Part shown: in pieces, positions 26,901 to 35,710 of the stretch
How the letters are laid out: each line of letters opens with the position of its first letter
Numbering within the stretch: position 1 is the stretch's first letter
NCBI GenBank assembly: GCA_949361645.1
Contig: OX442415.1
Span: 7,405,573-7,469,572 of the forward strand
Length of the DNA: 64,000 nt
Source of the DNA: Spongilla lacustris
Taxonomy: Eukaryota; Porifera; Demospongiae; Spongillida; Spongillidae
Reading direction: 5' to 3'
The notes under the pieces: generated by a model
Database searches by the model: none
The model's input: the letters and a program-made list of their open reading frames with translations, nothing else
What the model was told of the DNA's origin: nothing
Made by a program: the position numbers and the translations under genes

Positions 26901-29900
26901 GTTTTGTTTCGTTAAAAAGCCTTCCATACCTCTGCTTTGCATGTTTGTTGCCTAATACCTTAGCTGCATTGCATGTGACACGATAGCCAACAAGGAAAGG
27001 CGTCGCGGTTTGAACACAAAAAAGGGGCGTATTTTGTAATGTTTGCCGCCAAACAGCGATACAAGCTGCCCTGTTTGCTACGCTCCTCTGGCTTAAAATA
27101 CAACCATTTTAGAATAGTTTAAAGCTGCATGCCACACAGTACGTGCACAATTAAAAAAAAAACGCACTGGCGTCACCAATTCGAGTGTTTTATCGTTCCA
27201 AAAGTTCAGTGACTTAAGTCACTAATTAATGACTTAAGTCACGATCCGTCAATCTATGATTAAGGTCCTGCCAACAAACCTATACCAGAATAATGCTCTA
27301 GCTGTTAGCTACCAGAACCAGCAAGTTTCAGGTTGGGGATTTGGCGGGTTTCTGAGATAGGAGGTGAAATATACATGCCAATACAAAATGTTAACAAAAT
27401 GTTCAAAGATAACTGCCATATTGTTTACACAAGCAGTTTGCAGCACATTGAGCATCTATCATAGGCCTACATGTACTGCAAAACGGCTTGTGTTAATATT
27501 GGAAACAAATAATCAAACTTGAAAATGCTAAATGACCACTACAATTTTAATTAACTGTAATAACTCACCACTACATAATTTACCAAATAAAATGGTGTTT
27601 CCTACTTCATTTAATGATTGAATAATTAGTGGTGGTGATTAAACCTTAGCAGCTTTAACTTAACTAACTTATAAGCAAATAATGGTCTTTTAAAATGATT
27701 ATAACTAACTCAGTAACTTGAAATCAATACTGCTCCACTGCATATTCAGGTATTCCATTACTTACCAATGGTTATTAAAATCAATTATCTCTAACCTTAA
27801 TCTTGAATAATTTTGATCATTGAATTAATGAAGGGTTTTGAAATAATTACTTAACCGCTTAGAATAACTGATTCAACTGGTAGTATTTGCCTTAGTACTG
27901 TAACATTTATTTAAAAAATTGAATAGTTAGTTAAACCTTTGGGACTGAACGGAGTTATCCCAAATTGTAATAAAAGTCATCCCCCCCCAACTTGTAATTA
28001 AGTCTGCATGTACCTCCGAATCAGCCGAAAGTGTCCCGCCCCCCCATAACCAATGGCATGTTTCCACATTAGATATTTCGTCATGTAATACCCTTTTATA
28101 AAATCCTGTGAATGTATGATAATTCAAGCCATATAATTACATCTCTTGTGTACATCCTCATCATATGTTACCAATCAAATGATGGTGTTCTAATTGGAGT
28201 TGAAATGTGGTATGTTATAATATTTCTAACTATAAGAGGTGTGTTTTTGGAGGTGGAGTATAACTAACACTTATATTGTGCAGTACATGTACAATGCATA
28301 TACAGTGGACCATTAATGGTCACCTGAGTTGGCTGGTCACCTCTGCATACTGGCCACATAACTAAAGTCATGAGTACATGTATGTGGCTGCTGTACAAAG
28401 GGTTGAGTTAGGCAGCTACCTGTCTGCAATGGTTTGGCCACTGATACTGTACATTCAATGTCCTCTTTACACTTGTGGACAGATGTACATATGTGTGTGT
28501 AGGATAGTAACTATGGTAACTCATGACAAATGTGTATGAATCTGGTTAGTAACTACATGTATGGTTACCTATTTTACACAGGGACAATGTTAAAAGCGAA
28601 CAAGGTCCTCACATCACTTGGACTATATGACTGTGGACTAAGTCCAGTGGGCCTCTGTGTAGTGCTCAGTGCTGTTGGAATGAACACCACATTGACTTCA
28701 CTTGATCTATCAGACAGCAAGTTTAATGACCAAAGCATAGCCAGTCTTGGTAAGTAGTTTATAATACATAATAACCAGTATGTAGTTAGTGGTAACTGTA
28801 CATGCAGAACAGATGACATTGGTGTTGGCATCTATATACATATTTATGTAGATGGATGACATGCACATACAGCTGAAGACTCATTGTACTCACCATCACC
28901 TGATATCTACAGCTGCACATTCACACACTTACCATCCTTATCCATATTCATATATTCCGCTGGGAGCATAACTGGTTCCTGTAAAAAGTTATGTCTGAAT
29001 AAAGTACATGTATCATCTGACCTCTGACCTCTATAAGACATCACTTAGTACATAATGTAGCCTCGTCCCCAGGCCCTATGAAATAGATAGGTGGGGGGGA
29101 TGATGGAATAGGGCCTGGTATCTATGGAGTGGGTATTTGTGCACATGCATTAGCGGCAATAGCCATTACCCCCCGCTGTTGTAATTTTTGTCTGTAAACC
29201 TTTCCATATACCATCTCATTCTCAGTATAAACTCTTCCTCATTCTAATCAACTTACTTTACTATCCCTTGCTCCATGGACCAAGCCTGCGGTTCTTACCT
29301 GAATGATTGGTACGTATACGGGTAGGCTGGCTACTTGCCATCTTTAGCCAAAGCCACAATGCTAACAAACTACTTGTACTCTCGTGGTGTGCACTAAATG
29401 GAAGTCCCCTACACTTGGAAAACGTTTGGTGACAAGGAGACCATCTCCTTTCCGTGACCAAACATTATACCACGTAGGTAAGAACTTGGTCCAAGGAGTG
29501 AGGGTAGTAAGTTGATTAGACTTGAAGTACAAAACTCTACATATACGATGGGTCACAATTTCCTATTTTCTGGTTAATCGCTAACACATATGCACAACGA
29601 CCTTGTCCATAAATACTAGCCCCTAACTGAAAAAAGCATTGGATACTCCTGTCCCACTGGTACCAGTCTGGACACAGGAGCTCTGTAGAGTTGCTCCATT
29701 GCACTATCTGCAAGCCTGGGTGAGGAAGCACACATACACACATGCACATATCCAAGATGAGCTCTCCCTCACCTGAAGGTGGCTAGTTGGTACTGTAGCT
29801 TGGCCACACATTGTGGTAGATAGACAGGTGGAGAGGCACAGTAGTGGAGTCCATTTATAAGAATGAATAAACTATCTGTGCAGCCTCTGTGATGGAGAAA

Positions 29901-32900
29901 TGGAAGGAGTGGAGATAGAGAGCAAGGGGGGGAGGGAGGAAGGGATGAGGAGTGAGGGGTGAGGAAAAGGGTGAGGGGTGGGGGGATGGAAGGGAGGAGA
30001 ATAAAGGTTAGAAAGTAAGTTAGGAGTGAACAGTCAGTACTCACCTATCCAGCAGTATAGGTACCCCAACAGGCTTTACCTGAAGTGTCTGACTGAGGAA
30101 GGACGTCAGTTGAGGCATGATGTTTACCTAATTGGAGAGAGCTTTCTAAGGGTGCACGTGTATGCATGTATATAGAAGTAATGAATAAATTATTATGATG
30201 GCAAGCGGAACTAGTTCTAACGAGTGGAAGGGTTCCACCGAACCCTCCCACTCCACCAGCCTGCGGGCCTGTAGTTAGTGGTAACTGTACATGCAGAACA
30301 GATGACATTGGTGTTGGCATCTATATACATGTTTAAGTAGGGGGAGTTACAACTGGGCAGTGGCTTAGAGGGGGGGGGGGGGGGAGGGGGGTGCAATTGT
30401 TATGTTTATTTTGTTTATATGCCCACATTTTATGACCCACATTTTATGACCCACATTTTATGACGTTTATTTGTTTATATGCCCATGTTTTGAGGTTCTG
30501 TTGTTAACCACAGATAAACTGTGAGGGATCTAATCCATTTGACAGCCAAATATTACTATGGGGGTGTTGTATGCTTTAGGCCGATTCAGCGGGGGGCGGG
30601 GAGGGCACGGCCCCCCCTGGGGGCGCCCATGACCTACTCCCTACCCCTACTCCTCCCTTTACCTACTACTACCTCTATCCTCCCCTTACCTACTATTCCC
30701 CTGGTGCGTGGAGTGAGGTGACCTCAATGGTCACGTGTGTAATGATGAGGAATTCACTGATACACTACTATCAGAGTATGAAACATCTACATGGATACTG
30801 TTCACAAGTTGAGTTGACAGATCTCTTTAATTTACATAACACTCAGGGATTTACCGCTCCCACCCCCTGGATTATTTGTGCCATTTAAAAATAAAACTGC
30901 ATTTAATGGTGCAGAGGGAAGGCTTTTATTTTTGCCCACCCCCAATACTGTTATATATTCCGAAACCCACCCCCTGTTGCAAACTTGGCCGTAAATCCCT
31001 GTCACTGTAATAAAGGAAGAGATGGTGGACACTCCTGTTGCTGTCATGAGTATCAAGAGAGCCAGAGAGCTAATACTGAGTAAAACGTACTGAACAATAT
31101 TATGGTTATGACATGTAGATATACATGATTACTATGTAAATGACATATATACCAAGTTCAGATCGTAGCTGAGTGATAAGTGTTTCTCTATGGTATCATA
31201 ATTGCAACGTCGGAGGATGGTCCTTTTTGCATTTTAAAATGCAAAGTATTCTCTTTCCACTATTGGGGTATGCATGTATACATGTAAGATTAATAGTGAT
31301 GAAATGTCTGTTGCAAAGTGAATATATTTAGATGTAGCAATGAAAGCAAGAATAAAAAGCAATGAAACAAGTAAATAAAAACATTCTGTATGAGAAAGTT
31401 GGTGGTATATAGGATAGTGGTGTAAAAAGTAGGGAAACAAGGGTTGAATGATAAGGAAAAACGAAACAGTCCTATATTTAGCACATGCATGAACAATGTA
31501 TTGTCCTACAATGTGTGCTGGGCTAAATATAGGACTATTTCGTTTTTCCTTATCATTCAACCCTTGTTTCCCTGCTTTTTACACCACTATTGCCTTCAAA
31601 TCCTATATACCACCAACTTTCTCATAGAGAATGTTTTTATTTACTTGTGTAGTTAGAGGTAACTGTACATGCAGAGCAGATGACATTGGTATTGGCATCT
31701 ATATACATGTTTAAGTAGGGGGAGTTACAACTGGGCAGTGGCGTATTGGGGGGGGGGGGGGGGGGGGGGGCAGGGCGAGTGCAATTGCCCCCGGGTGCCG
31801 ACCTAAGGGGGGCATCAAATGTTTTGTTTTGGACACACACATGACACTGATGTTATGTTTATTTTGTTTTATTCGCCCACATTTTATGACGTTTATTTGT
31901 TTATATGCCCTCAATGGAAAATGTTTTGAGGTTCTGTTTTTAACCACAGATAAACTGTGAGGGATCTAATTCTTACCATGTTTACCAATGCTTATGTAAA
32001 CAGGAGGCGTTTTGGTTACAGATAGTGGCCATTTGGGTAGTTTATAACCAGTGGAACTTCTATTTGACCCTGGCAAACAGCTACTTAAGGTCCTGCCAAC
32101 AAAAATACCAGAATAATGCTCTAGCTGTTAGCTACCAGAACCAGCAAGTTTCAGGTTGGGGGTTTGGCGGGTTTCTGAGATACATGTAGGAGGTGAGATA
32201 TACATGCCAATACAAAATGTTAACAAAATGTTCAAAGATAACTGCCATATTGTTTACACAAGCTGTTTGCAGCACATTGAGCATCTATCATAGGAGGCTA
32301 CATGTACTGCAAAACGGCTTGTGTTAATATTGGAAACAAACTTGAAAATGCTAAATGACCACTACAATTTTAATTAACTGTAATAACTCACCACTACATA
32401 ATTCACCAAATAAAATGGTGTTTCCTACTTCATTTAATAATTGAATAATTAGTGGTGGTGATTAAGCCTTAGCACTTTAACTTAACTAACTTATAAGGAA
32501 ACTATGGTCTTTTAAAAATGATAATAGCTAACTCAGTAACTTGAAATCAATGCTGCTCCACTGCATATTCAGGTATTCCATTACTTATTAATGGTTATTT
32601 AAATCAATTATCTCTAACCTTAATCTTGAATAATTTGAATTAATGAAGGGGTTTGATATAATTACTTAATTACTTAACCACTTAGAATAACTAATTAAAC
32701 TGGTAGTATTTGCCTTAGTACTGTAATATTTATTCAAAAAATTGAATGGTTAGTTAACTTTTATCCTGAGCTATAGTGATTTAAAAGTGTTGCATTCATT
32801 TGTGGACATCTGGTGTTGCACAACGTAGATGCGTTGTTGATGTTTGGTGCTGTGCTTAAATACACATAACATACCTGATGTCTTGTTGTTCCCTCCTCAG

Positions 32901-35211
32901 TACATCTACTGACCAACAACCAAACATTGGAAGACCTGAAGTTGATAGGGTGTGGTCTGGATGATGATGCTATATGTTCACTGGCCAAGGGTCTTGAACA
33001 TTCTAAACTGAAGAAACTTGACCTTTGGGGCAATGACTTCACCACCAGAGGAGCTACTGAACTTGATCGTGTGCTAAAGGACCATCCAACCCTTACTAAA
33101 GAGATGGTAGAAATGCCCTCCCGCCTCCAGTAGTCATGGTTACTGTTGTCACATTATTGGACTCTACATTTGCAGATACAAAGCAATGTTTGTAGATATT
33201 TGTATAATTCTATACTGTGGTACATGTATAGCATTTGAAAATTATCATTGAAAAAACATTTTGGCCAAAACCTGTGCACTTAAGTCTTGTACTAAGGTTC
33301 ATTCCTACAGTCTATTCAAATCAGGTAGATAACAATTACTGAATGAAATCTGCCAACTTCTCTGGTCTAAAGATTTGTGTGTCAAGAACACATCTTCTTG
33401 AGGTTAACTTACCCTGGTACAGTAAAAAATCATGATTCAATTTGGTCAACATTTTAATATTCTCCAAAACACCACACATACACTAACGATTGCAGCACTA
33501 AGAGGTCCAACAACACTAAGGTCCATTCCTACAGTCTAGCAGGGACAGCCTCCACCAATCAAATCATACTCTTCACGGCCTTGATGATGTGGGCGGAGCT
33601 TATCCCGTACAGCTCCAGCAGCTCATGGCACAGACCACTTCTAGGGATGCCAGTGATCGACGGCCAAACTAGTTCTAACAAGTGGAAGGGTTCCACCGAA
33701 CCCTCCCACTCCACCAGCCTACAGGCCTGTAGTTAGTGGTAACTGTACATGCAGAACAGATGACATTGGTGTTGGCATCTATATACATGTTTAAGTAGGG
33801 GGAGTTACAACTGGGCAGTGGCATAGTGGGGGGGGGGGAGGGGGCAGGGGGGTGCAATTGCCCCCGGGTGCCGACCTAAGGGGGGCGCCACAACAGTTTC
33901 TTGTATCAAATGTTTTGTTTTGGATGCACACATGACACTGATGTTATGTTTATTTTGTACATTTTATGCCCACATTTTATGACCCACATTTTATGATGTG
34001 TATTTGTTTATATGCCCACGTTTTGAGGTTCTGTTGTTAACCACAGATAAACTGTGAGGGATCTAATTCTTACCATGTTTACCAATGCTTATGTAAACAG
34101 GAGGCGTTTTGGTTACAGATAGTGGCCATTAGGGTAGTTTATAACCAGTGGAACTTCTATTTGACCCTGGCAAAAAGCTACTTAAGGTCCTGCCAACAAA
34201 CCTATACCAGAATAATGCTCTAGCTGTTAGCTACCAGAACCAGCAAGTTTCAGGTTGGTGATTTGGTGGGTTTCTGAGATAGGAGGTGAAGTATACATGC
34301 CAATACAAAATGTTAACAAAATGTTCAAAGATAACTGCCATATTGTTTACACAAGCAGTTTGCAGCACATTGAGCATCTATCATAGGGCTACATGTACTG
34401 CAAAACGGCTTGTGTTAATATTGGAAACAAATAATCAAACTTTAAAATGCTAAATGATCACTACAATTTTAATTAACTGTAATAACTCACCACCAAATAA
34501 TTAACCAAATAAAATGGTGTTTCCTACTTCATTTAATGATTGAATAATTAGTGGTGGTGATTAAACCATAGCAGCTTTAACTTAACTAACTTATAAGCAA
34601 ATTATGGTCTTTTAAAAATGATAATAGCTAACTCAGTAACTTGAAATCAATGCTGCTCTACTGCATATTCAGGTATTCCATTACTTATTAATGGTTATTA
34701 AAATCAATTATCTCTAACCTTGATCTTGAATTATTTGAATTAATGAAGGGGTTTGATATAATTACTTAACCGCTTAGAATAACTAATTCAACTGGTAGTA
34801 TTTGCCTTAGTACTGTAGTATTAATTCAGAAAATTGAATGGTTAGTTAACTTTTATCCTGAGCTAATAGTGATTTAAAAGCGTTGCGTTCATTTGTGGAC
34901 ACCTGGTGTTGCACAACGTAGATGTGTTGTTAATGTTTGGTGCTGTGCTTAAATACACATAACATACCTGATGTCTTGTTGTTCCCTCCTCAGTACATCT
35001 ACTGACCAACAACCAAACATTGGAAGACCTGAAGTTGGGAGGGTGTGGTCTGGATGATGATGCTATATGTTCACTGGCCAAGGGTCTTGAACACTCTAAA
35101 CTGAAGAAACTTTACCTTAGAGGCAACCACTTCACCATCAGAGGGGATACTGAACTTGATCGTGTGCTAAAGGACCATCCAACCCTTACTAAAGACTACT
35201 ACCTCTGGTAG
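14948..35211 (+). CDS. NLR: death domain–NACHT–LRR innate immune receptor
   Basis: Predicted exons 14948-15302, 15551-15807, 15897-16656, 21607-21750, 22256-22825, 23737-23904, 28582-28749, and a last exon at 32901-33133 or 34994-35211. Splice sites are canonical and phases agree at every junction, giving about 884 residues with the first terminal exon. Residues ~35-110 form a death domain. NACHT starts near 205 with Walker A GIPGIGKST and Walker B MMVLDGYDEL, then SRPSAN as sensor. A helical segment with YHFIHKTVQEFMAALY follows, then LRRs. Such proteins sense microbial or danger signals in the cytoplasm and oligomerise by NACHT. An alternative start is ATG at 15023. Intron 3 carries a retrotransposon. 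Confidence 0.85.
15303..15550. other. NLR intron 1 with a partial exon-2/exon-1 duplication
   Basis: At 15361-15420 the intron contains a remnant of the exon-2 start (GCTCCTTCTCTGGTCACATC) fused to AAGAGAATAGCTCAAGGTAA, the end of exon 1. This is a small internal duplication that adds a decoy acceptor and donor. Confidence 0.65.
16657..17028. other. NLR intron 3, 5' part
   Basis: Donor GTAAGTGTG at 16657 followed by unremarkable intron with several TACATGTA motifs and a short repeated phrase (TTTCAAGAATTGGTCATC at 16798 and 16927). No gene seen. The intron resumes after the LTR element. Confidence 0.7.
17029..17163 (+). repeat. 5' LTR
   Basis: 135 bases with TG...CA ends. Short for an LTR; no clear TATA box or polyadenylation signal was picked out by eye. 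Confidence 0.95.
17183..18670 (+). CDS. retrotransposon Gag–protease polyprotein
   Basis: About 495 codons starting at the ATG just downstream of the primer-binding site. An upstream in-frame ATG lies in the LTR. The N-terminal 220 residues are a Gag capsid-like helical region. Next comes a Cys/His cluster (CLKCGFPRHRKGEPCP and CHICGREGHFARVC, the second a typical CX2CX4HX4C knuckle), then an aspartic protease with LYDPGASRSII as active-site loop. The DPGA form replaces the commoner DTGA/DSGA but occurs in related elements. The frame overlaps the pol frame at its 3' end. Confidence 0.92.
   Translation: MDMDAIRQAVQRFRFERFDVAVEEFDYYIQRFETELGLHELLHGDAAAEVRRNLLLSRIGPDAFKVLVDHFRPDAVQTKTYVELKRTLQNHFKKDTCVIAERVIFTLRHRKEEETVTQFLISLRAIAGKCAFGQSLDERLRDQLVIGISNDSWQQEIFRLHPTNDATLQQVEHSALILEQAFTQQQKIRAMTKSELKQETTTCRVKAKPIKKETGKQRYDQTRDLQVGVDCLKCGFPRHRKGEPCPAVGSTCHICGREGHFARVCIKSGKATVTKGKGRQVHSVEMGSREETPSSDSSSESSRVLNTIRAIKSVSAKVEVQLNGRPLTMLYDPGASRSIISERMWSKIGSPSLKPTRSLVAYTNVTVETCGEALVTVILKKMVKHLAVVVVRKHDVPLFGLDWCLSFGLELPSVVRLDSVNQLGEPQTQVEVELGALIKEYQELFGEDLGVITGHSSGAFEKQQYSQGIFSETITIRNERVSRSGDQTVSGQGYC
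18537..21434 (+). CDS. retrotransposon Pol: RT, RNase H, integrase
   Basis: Open from about 18537 to TAG at 21434, in the +1 frame relative to gag and overlapping it, so expression needs a frameshift or a one-base error is present. Reverse transcriptase has KIDLSEAYLQ and FIDDILVG. RNase H has TTDASDLG, DKEALAIVFG and QTDHKPLE. Integrase has an HHCC-type zinc region (HEGHPG ... CYSCQ) and core motifs HIDYAGPF and GLAERMVRTFK. The second catalytic position, normally Asp in SDNG, is Asn here (codon AAC 20520-20522). The C-terminus is acidic then Arg/Pro-rich, with no chromodomain seen. Confidence 0.93.
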   Translation, partial: SQDTAVVHLKNNSTPKVYSARPLPFAMKESVEVEIRRLVDRGIVEPVDTQNHPVEWASPIVCVRKSSGAIRICGDFKATINPCIYVDPHPLPRFEDLMSKISGSKHFSKIDLSEAYLQMEVDKQSRKYFVIATHIGYFQYKRLPFGVNFAPAYLQKTMERILEGIPYTAIFIDDILVGGKSREEHLKILRDVFHRLRVTNIRIKKSKCAFFKKEISYLGHCIDELGIHPTEEHLQAIKKMPTPSNKKELRSFLGSVNYYSRFIPHLQAMCAPLHGLVGGETKWEWKATHDKLFKKLKHLLTSKDTLIHYSLELPVIVTTDASDLGVSAMLSHKLPDGTEKPVAYASRKLSPREQHYAVIDKEALAIVFGIMKFHQYVYGRHFTLQTDHKPLERILGAHREVPKMVANRLQRWALTLSAYDYELKVVQGKENVVADFLSRLPVDSTNASVAEREGESEMLLNVRLGDLSLTKRDLQRESQRDEVLKRVIAYVDRGWPVDRSKISPEVTTYWEKRESLSFENGILLWSGRIVVPSVLRKQVLVLLHEGHPGIWAMRALARFYVWWPHIDSEIELFLKGCYSCQENRSRAPETLLYSWNSPSEPWARIHIDYAGPFEGTYWLVVVDSYSKWVEIKRSTSITALATITILREMFCQLGIPKVIVSNNGTQFVSREFQEFCNQNYITHIKSTPYHPKTNGLAERMVRTFKERLRAGKNSSADLELCLQRFLLSYRNTPHKSTGRSPAELLMGHRLRSKLDLLKPDANSSSDKSSVMQKLYHDTKAQPRWFFEDEAVWVQKPLQQGYEAGIIKKRFSDYSYLVDVNGVVRRKHADQLRVRHKEQSDKPVAEERDTFVHQTPVNHKDFKDTQRQSDKENPQFSGIVPSAEEKEPELHPVVSVPQEESVVEEENLEETVEESEISETPDKTGKRDTSGGGRVLTRPERSPRPERSRRPPVRPYDKYLQNPRAK
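21456..21590 (+). repeat. 3' LTR
   Basis: Reads the same as the 5' LTR over all 135 bases. Its last 25 bases are T-rich and now sit immediately upstream of the 16 bases that contain the NLR exon-4 acceptor. Confidence 0.95.
21751..22255. other. NLR intron 4
   Basis: About 500 bases with a G-run (22040-22060), TACATGTA motifs and a C/G-rich low-complexity part. No gene seen. Canonical GTAGGG and CAG ends. Confidence 0.7.
22826..23736. other. NLR intron 5 with C-rich repeat
   Basis: Contains a repeat with GAATCAGCCGAAAGTG (about 23060-23220) that recurs degenerately at 27.95-28.05 kb. It then contains the start (about 23425) of the ~4.85-kb tandem unit that recurs at 28.24 kb. No coding sequence. 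Confidence 0.65.
24380..24680. mobile_element. foldback MITE-like element, copy 1
   Basis: Ends CTTGCTCCATGGACCAAGCC and its imperfect complement at 24645-24660 form terminal inverted repeats. A central hairpin (about 24569-24620) pairs AACGTTTGGTGACAAGGAGA with its complement. Minus-strand reading frames here are by-products. The second copy at 29245-29525 has longer matching ends. Confidence 0.6.
24776..25270 (-). CDS. small hypothetical three-exon gene, copy 1 (antisense in NLR intron)
   Basis: Exons on the minus strand: 25197-25270 (MPQLTSFLSQTLQVKPVGVP), 24933-25046 (GCTDGLFILINGLHYC ...) and 24776-24875 (LADSAMEQLYRAPVSRLVPV to a TAG). Splice sites are canonical (GTGAGT, CACAG, GTGAGG, CCCAG) and phases fit, giving 95 residues. 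The start ATG is a guess: an exon from further upstream could join at an AG a few bases before it. The family was not recognised. The product would be hydrophobic in the middle with no clear signal peptide. The near-identical copy at 29.6-30.1 kb is equally open, which supports coding function. Confidence 0.5.
25655..25816 (+). repeat. interspersed repeat R1, plus orientation, left part
   Basis: From GTTTTGAGGTTCTGTTTTTA to AAAAAGCTACTTAA. Interrupted by the element at 25817-27259 and continued at 27264. Confidence 0.8.
25817..27259. mobile_element. DNA transposon-like insertion, 1443 bp, TSD TTAA or TA
   Basis: It splits an R1 repeat. The uninterrupted site AGCTACTTAAGGTCCTGCC is seen at 34180 and 32088. 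Ends are TCATAGATTGAC and its exact complement, with subterminal palindromic GTGACTTAAGTCAC motifs at both ends. Flanking bases fit either a four-base TTAA duplication (piggyBac-like) or TA with one more terminal base (Tc1/mariner-like). The interior has an open minus-strand stretch but no complete transposase, so it is non-autonomous or degenerate. Confidence 0.85.
26640..27106 (-). pseudogene. open stretch inside the DNA element, no start, unrecognised
   Basis: About 155 codons without stop on the minus strand, including RVTCNAAKVLGNKHAKQRYG, then a basic patch and an acidic tail (EEPHEQESDDVGD), ending at TAA. There is no start codon in a plausible place. It looks like the N-terminal DNA-binding part of a decayed transposase, but I cannot name the family. 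Later frames downstream are broken. Confidence 0.35.
27264..27960 (+). repeat. R1 right part plus AT-rich block, copy 1
   Basis: R1 continues (GGTCCTGCCAACAAACC), then an AT-rich block with TTTTAATTAACTGTAATAAC. The same pair recurs at 32.1-32.76 and 34.2-34.86 kb, where it leads into a terminal LRR exon. Here it does not. Confidence 0.8.
29245..29525. mobile_element. foldback MITE-like element, copy 2
   Basis: Second copy of 24380-24680 with a fuller left end: TCTAATCAACTTACT at the left pairs with AGTAAGTTGATTAGA at the right. Copied with the LRR unit. Confidence 0.6.
29616..30118 (-). CDS. small hypothetical three-exon gene, copy 2
   Basis: Exons 30045-30118, 29773-29886 and 29616-29715 on the minus strand. 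Lengths (74, 114, 100) and splice sites match copy 1 exactly. The frame is open, with a few residue changes (DGLF to DSLF, CVVKL to CVAKL, LFAVRG to LFSVRG). Function unknown. It lies antisense in the next NLR intron, inside the duplicated unit. Confidence 0.5.
30331..31230. other. NLR intron: low-complexity and unassigned DNA
   Basis: G-run at 30370-30385, repeated TTTTATGACCCACAT phrases, then unremarkable sequence. No gene seen. Confidence 0.6.
31369..31646. repeat. large inverted repeat (foldback), arms about 120 bp
   Basis: Left arm 31369-31487 and right arm 31513-31646 are near-perfect complements (e.g. AAGGGTTGAATGATAAGG against CCTTATCATTCAACCCTT), separated by about 25 bases. The transcript would form a long hairpin. 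It is found only in the second of the two duplicated introns. Confidence 0.9.
31640..32760 (+). repeat. G-run, R1 repeat and AT-rich block, copy 2
   Basis: A 20-base G-run near 31750, R1 in plus orientation (31920-32240) and the AT-rich block (32330-32760) leading to the terminal LRR exon. Confidence 0.8.
32901..33133 (+). CDS. NLR terminal LRR exon, version 1
   Basis: After CTCCTCAG the exon reads VHLLTNNQTLEDLKLIGCGL, then LAKGLEHSKLKKLDLWGNDF, and ends EMPSRLQ before TAG. Two leucine-rich repeats of the NLR type. Phase 1 entry matches the preceding LRR exon. A second terminal exon lies 2.1 kb downstream. Confidence 0.8.
33559..33663 (-). pseudogene. TKT: transketolase last exon, partial copy
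   Basis: Minus-strand partial copy of the exon at 35711-35877, covering the C-terminal stretch ending KAVKSMI and stop. It breaks off at GATCGACGGCC, after which a different repeat begins. It was copied together with the terminal LRR exon. Confidence 0.8.
33664..34860 (+). repeat. G-run, R1 repeat and AT-rich block, copy 3
   Basis: Same order as 31640-32760. Includes a G-run at 33829-33838, R1 (34020-34340) and the AT-rich block (34425-34860). Confidence 0.8.
34994..35211 (+). CDS. NLR terminal LRR exon, version 2
   Basis: Paralogue of 32901-33133 with the same acceptor and phase: LEDLKLGGCGLDDDAICSLA, then LKKLYLRGNHF, ending KDYYLW before TAG. The last residues differ through a small deletion. 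The gene can end at either exon, giving two C-termini. Confidence 0.75.
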
Positions 35212-35710
35212 TCATGGTTACTGTTGTCACATTATTGGACTCTCCATTTGCAGATACAAAGCAATGTTTGTAGATATTTTTATAATTCTATACTGTGGTA
35301 CATGTACATATAGCTGCCCACTTCCTTGGTAGTCTGGCTAGCCCTATCACCTCTTATAACGTGCACCTTTATGCAGCTTGTGAAATGACCACCTCCATAT
35401 GACTCCCAAATAGCTACGTGCATGACCTTCACTTTCACTGTCTGCACATATGTTATTTGTGTGTAAAGCTAAATCATTATCTATATAGCTCCAGTATGAA
35501 TTATAACCTAGTTGATGTAAATTGACACCAAATATTATACTATGGTATAGCATTTTGAAAATTATTAGTAAAAAAAAAAGCATTTGGCCAAAACCTGCAT
35601 ATACACCACACACATATATGCACTAACGATTGCCATCACTAAGTCTTGTGTAAGAGGTCCAACAACACTAAGGTCCATTCCTACAGTCTAGCAGGGACAG
35701 CCTCCACCAA
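35212..35710. other. convergent 3' spacer between NLR and transketolase
   Basis: AT-rich with TACATGTA motifs. It should hold both 3' ends. No coding sequence seen. Confidence 0.5.

Larger units (their letters stand above)
28240..30330 (+). repeat. tandem duplicate of 23.42-25.5 kb (LRR exon unit)
   Basis: Starting at GAGGTGGAGTATAACTAACA the DNA repeats 23425-25490 almost base for base: LRR exon, MITE and antisense gene. Unit offset is about 4.85 kb. It adds one LRR exon (two repeats) to the NLR gene. Confidence 0.9.
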
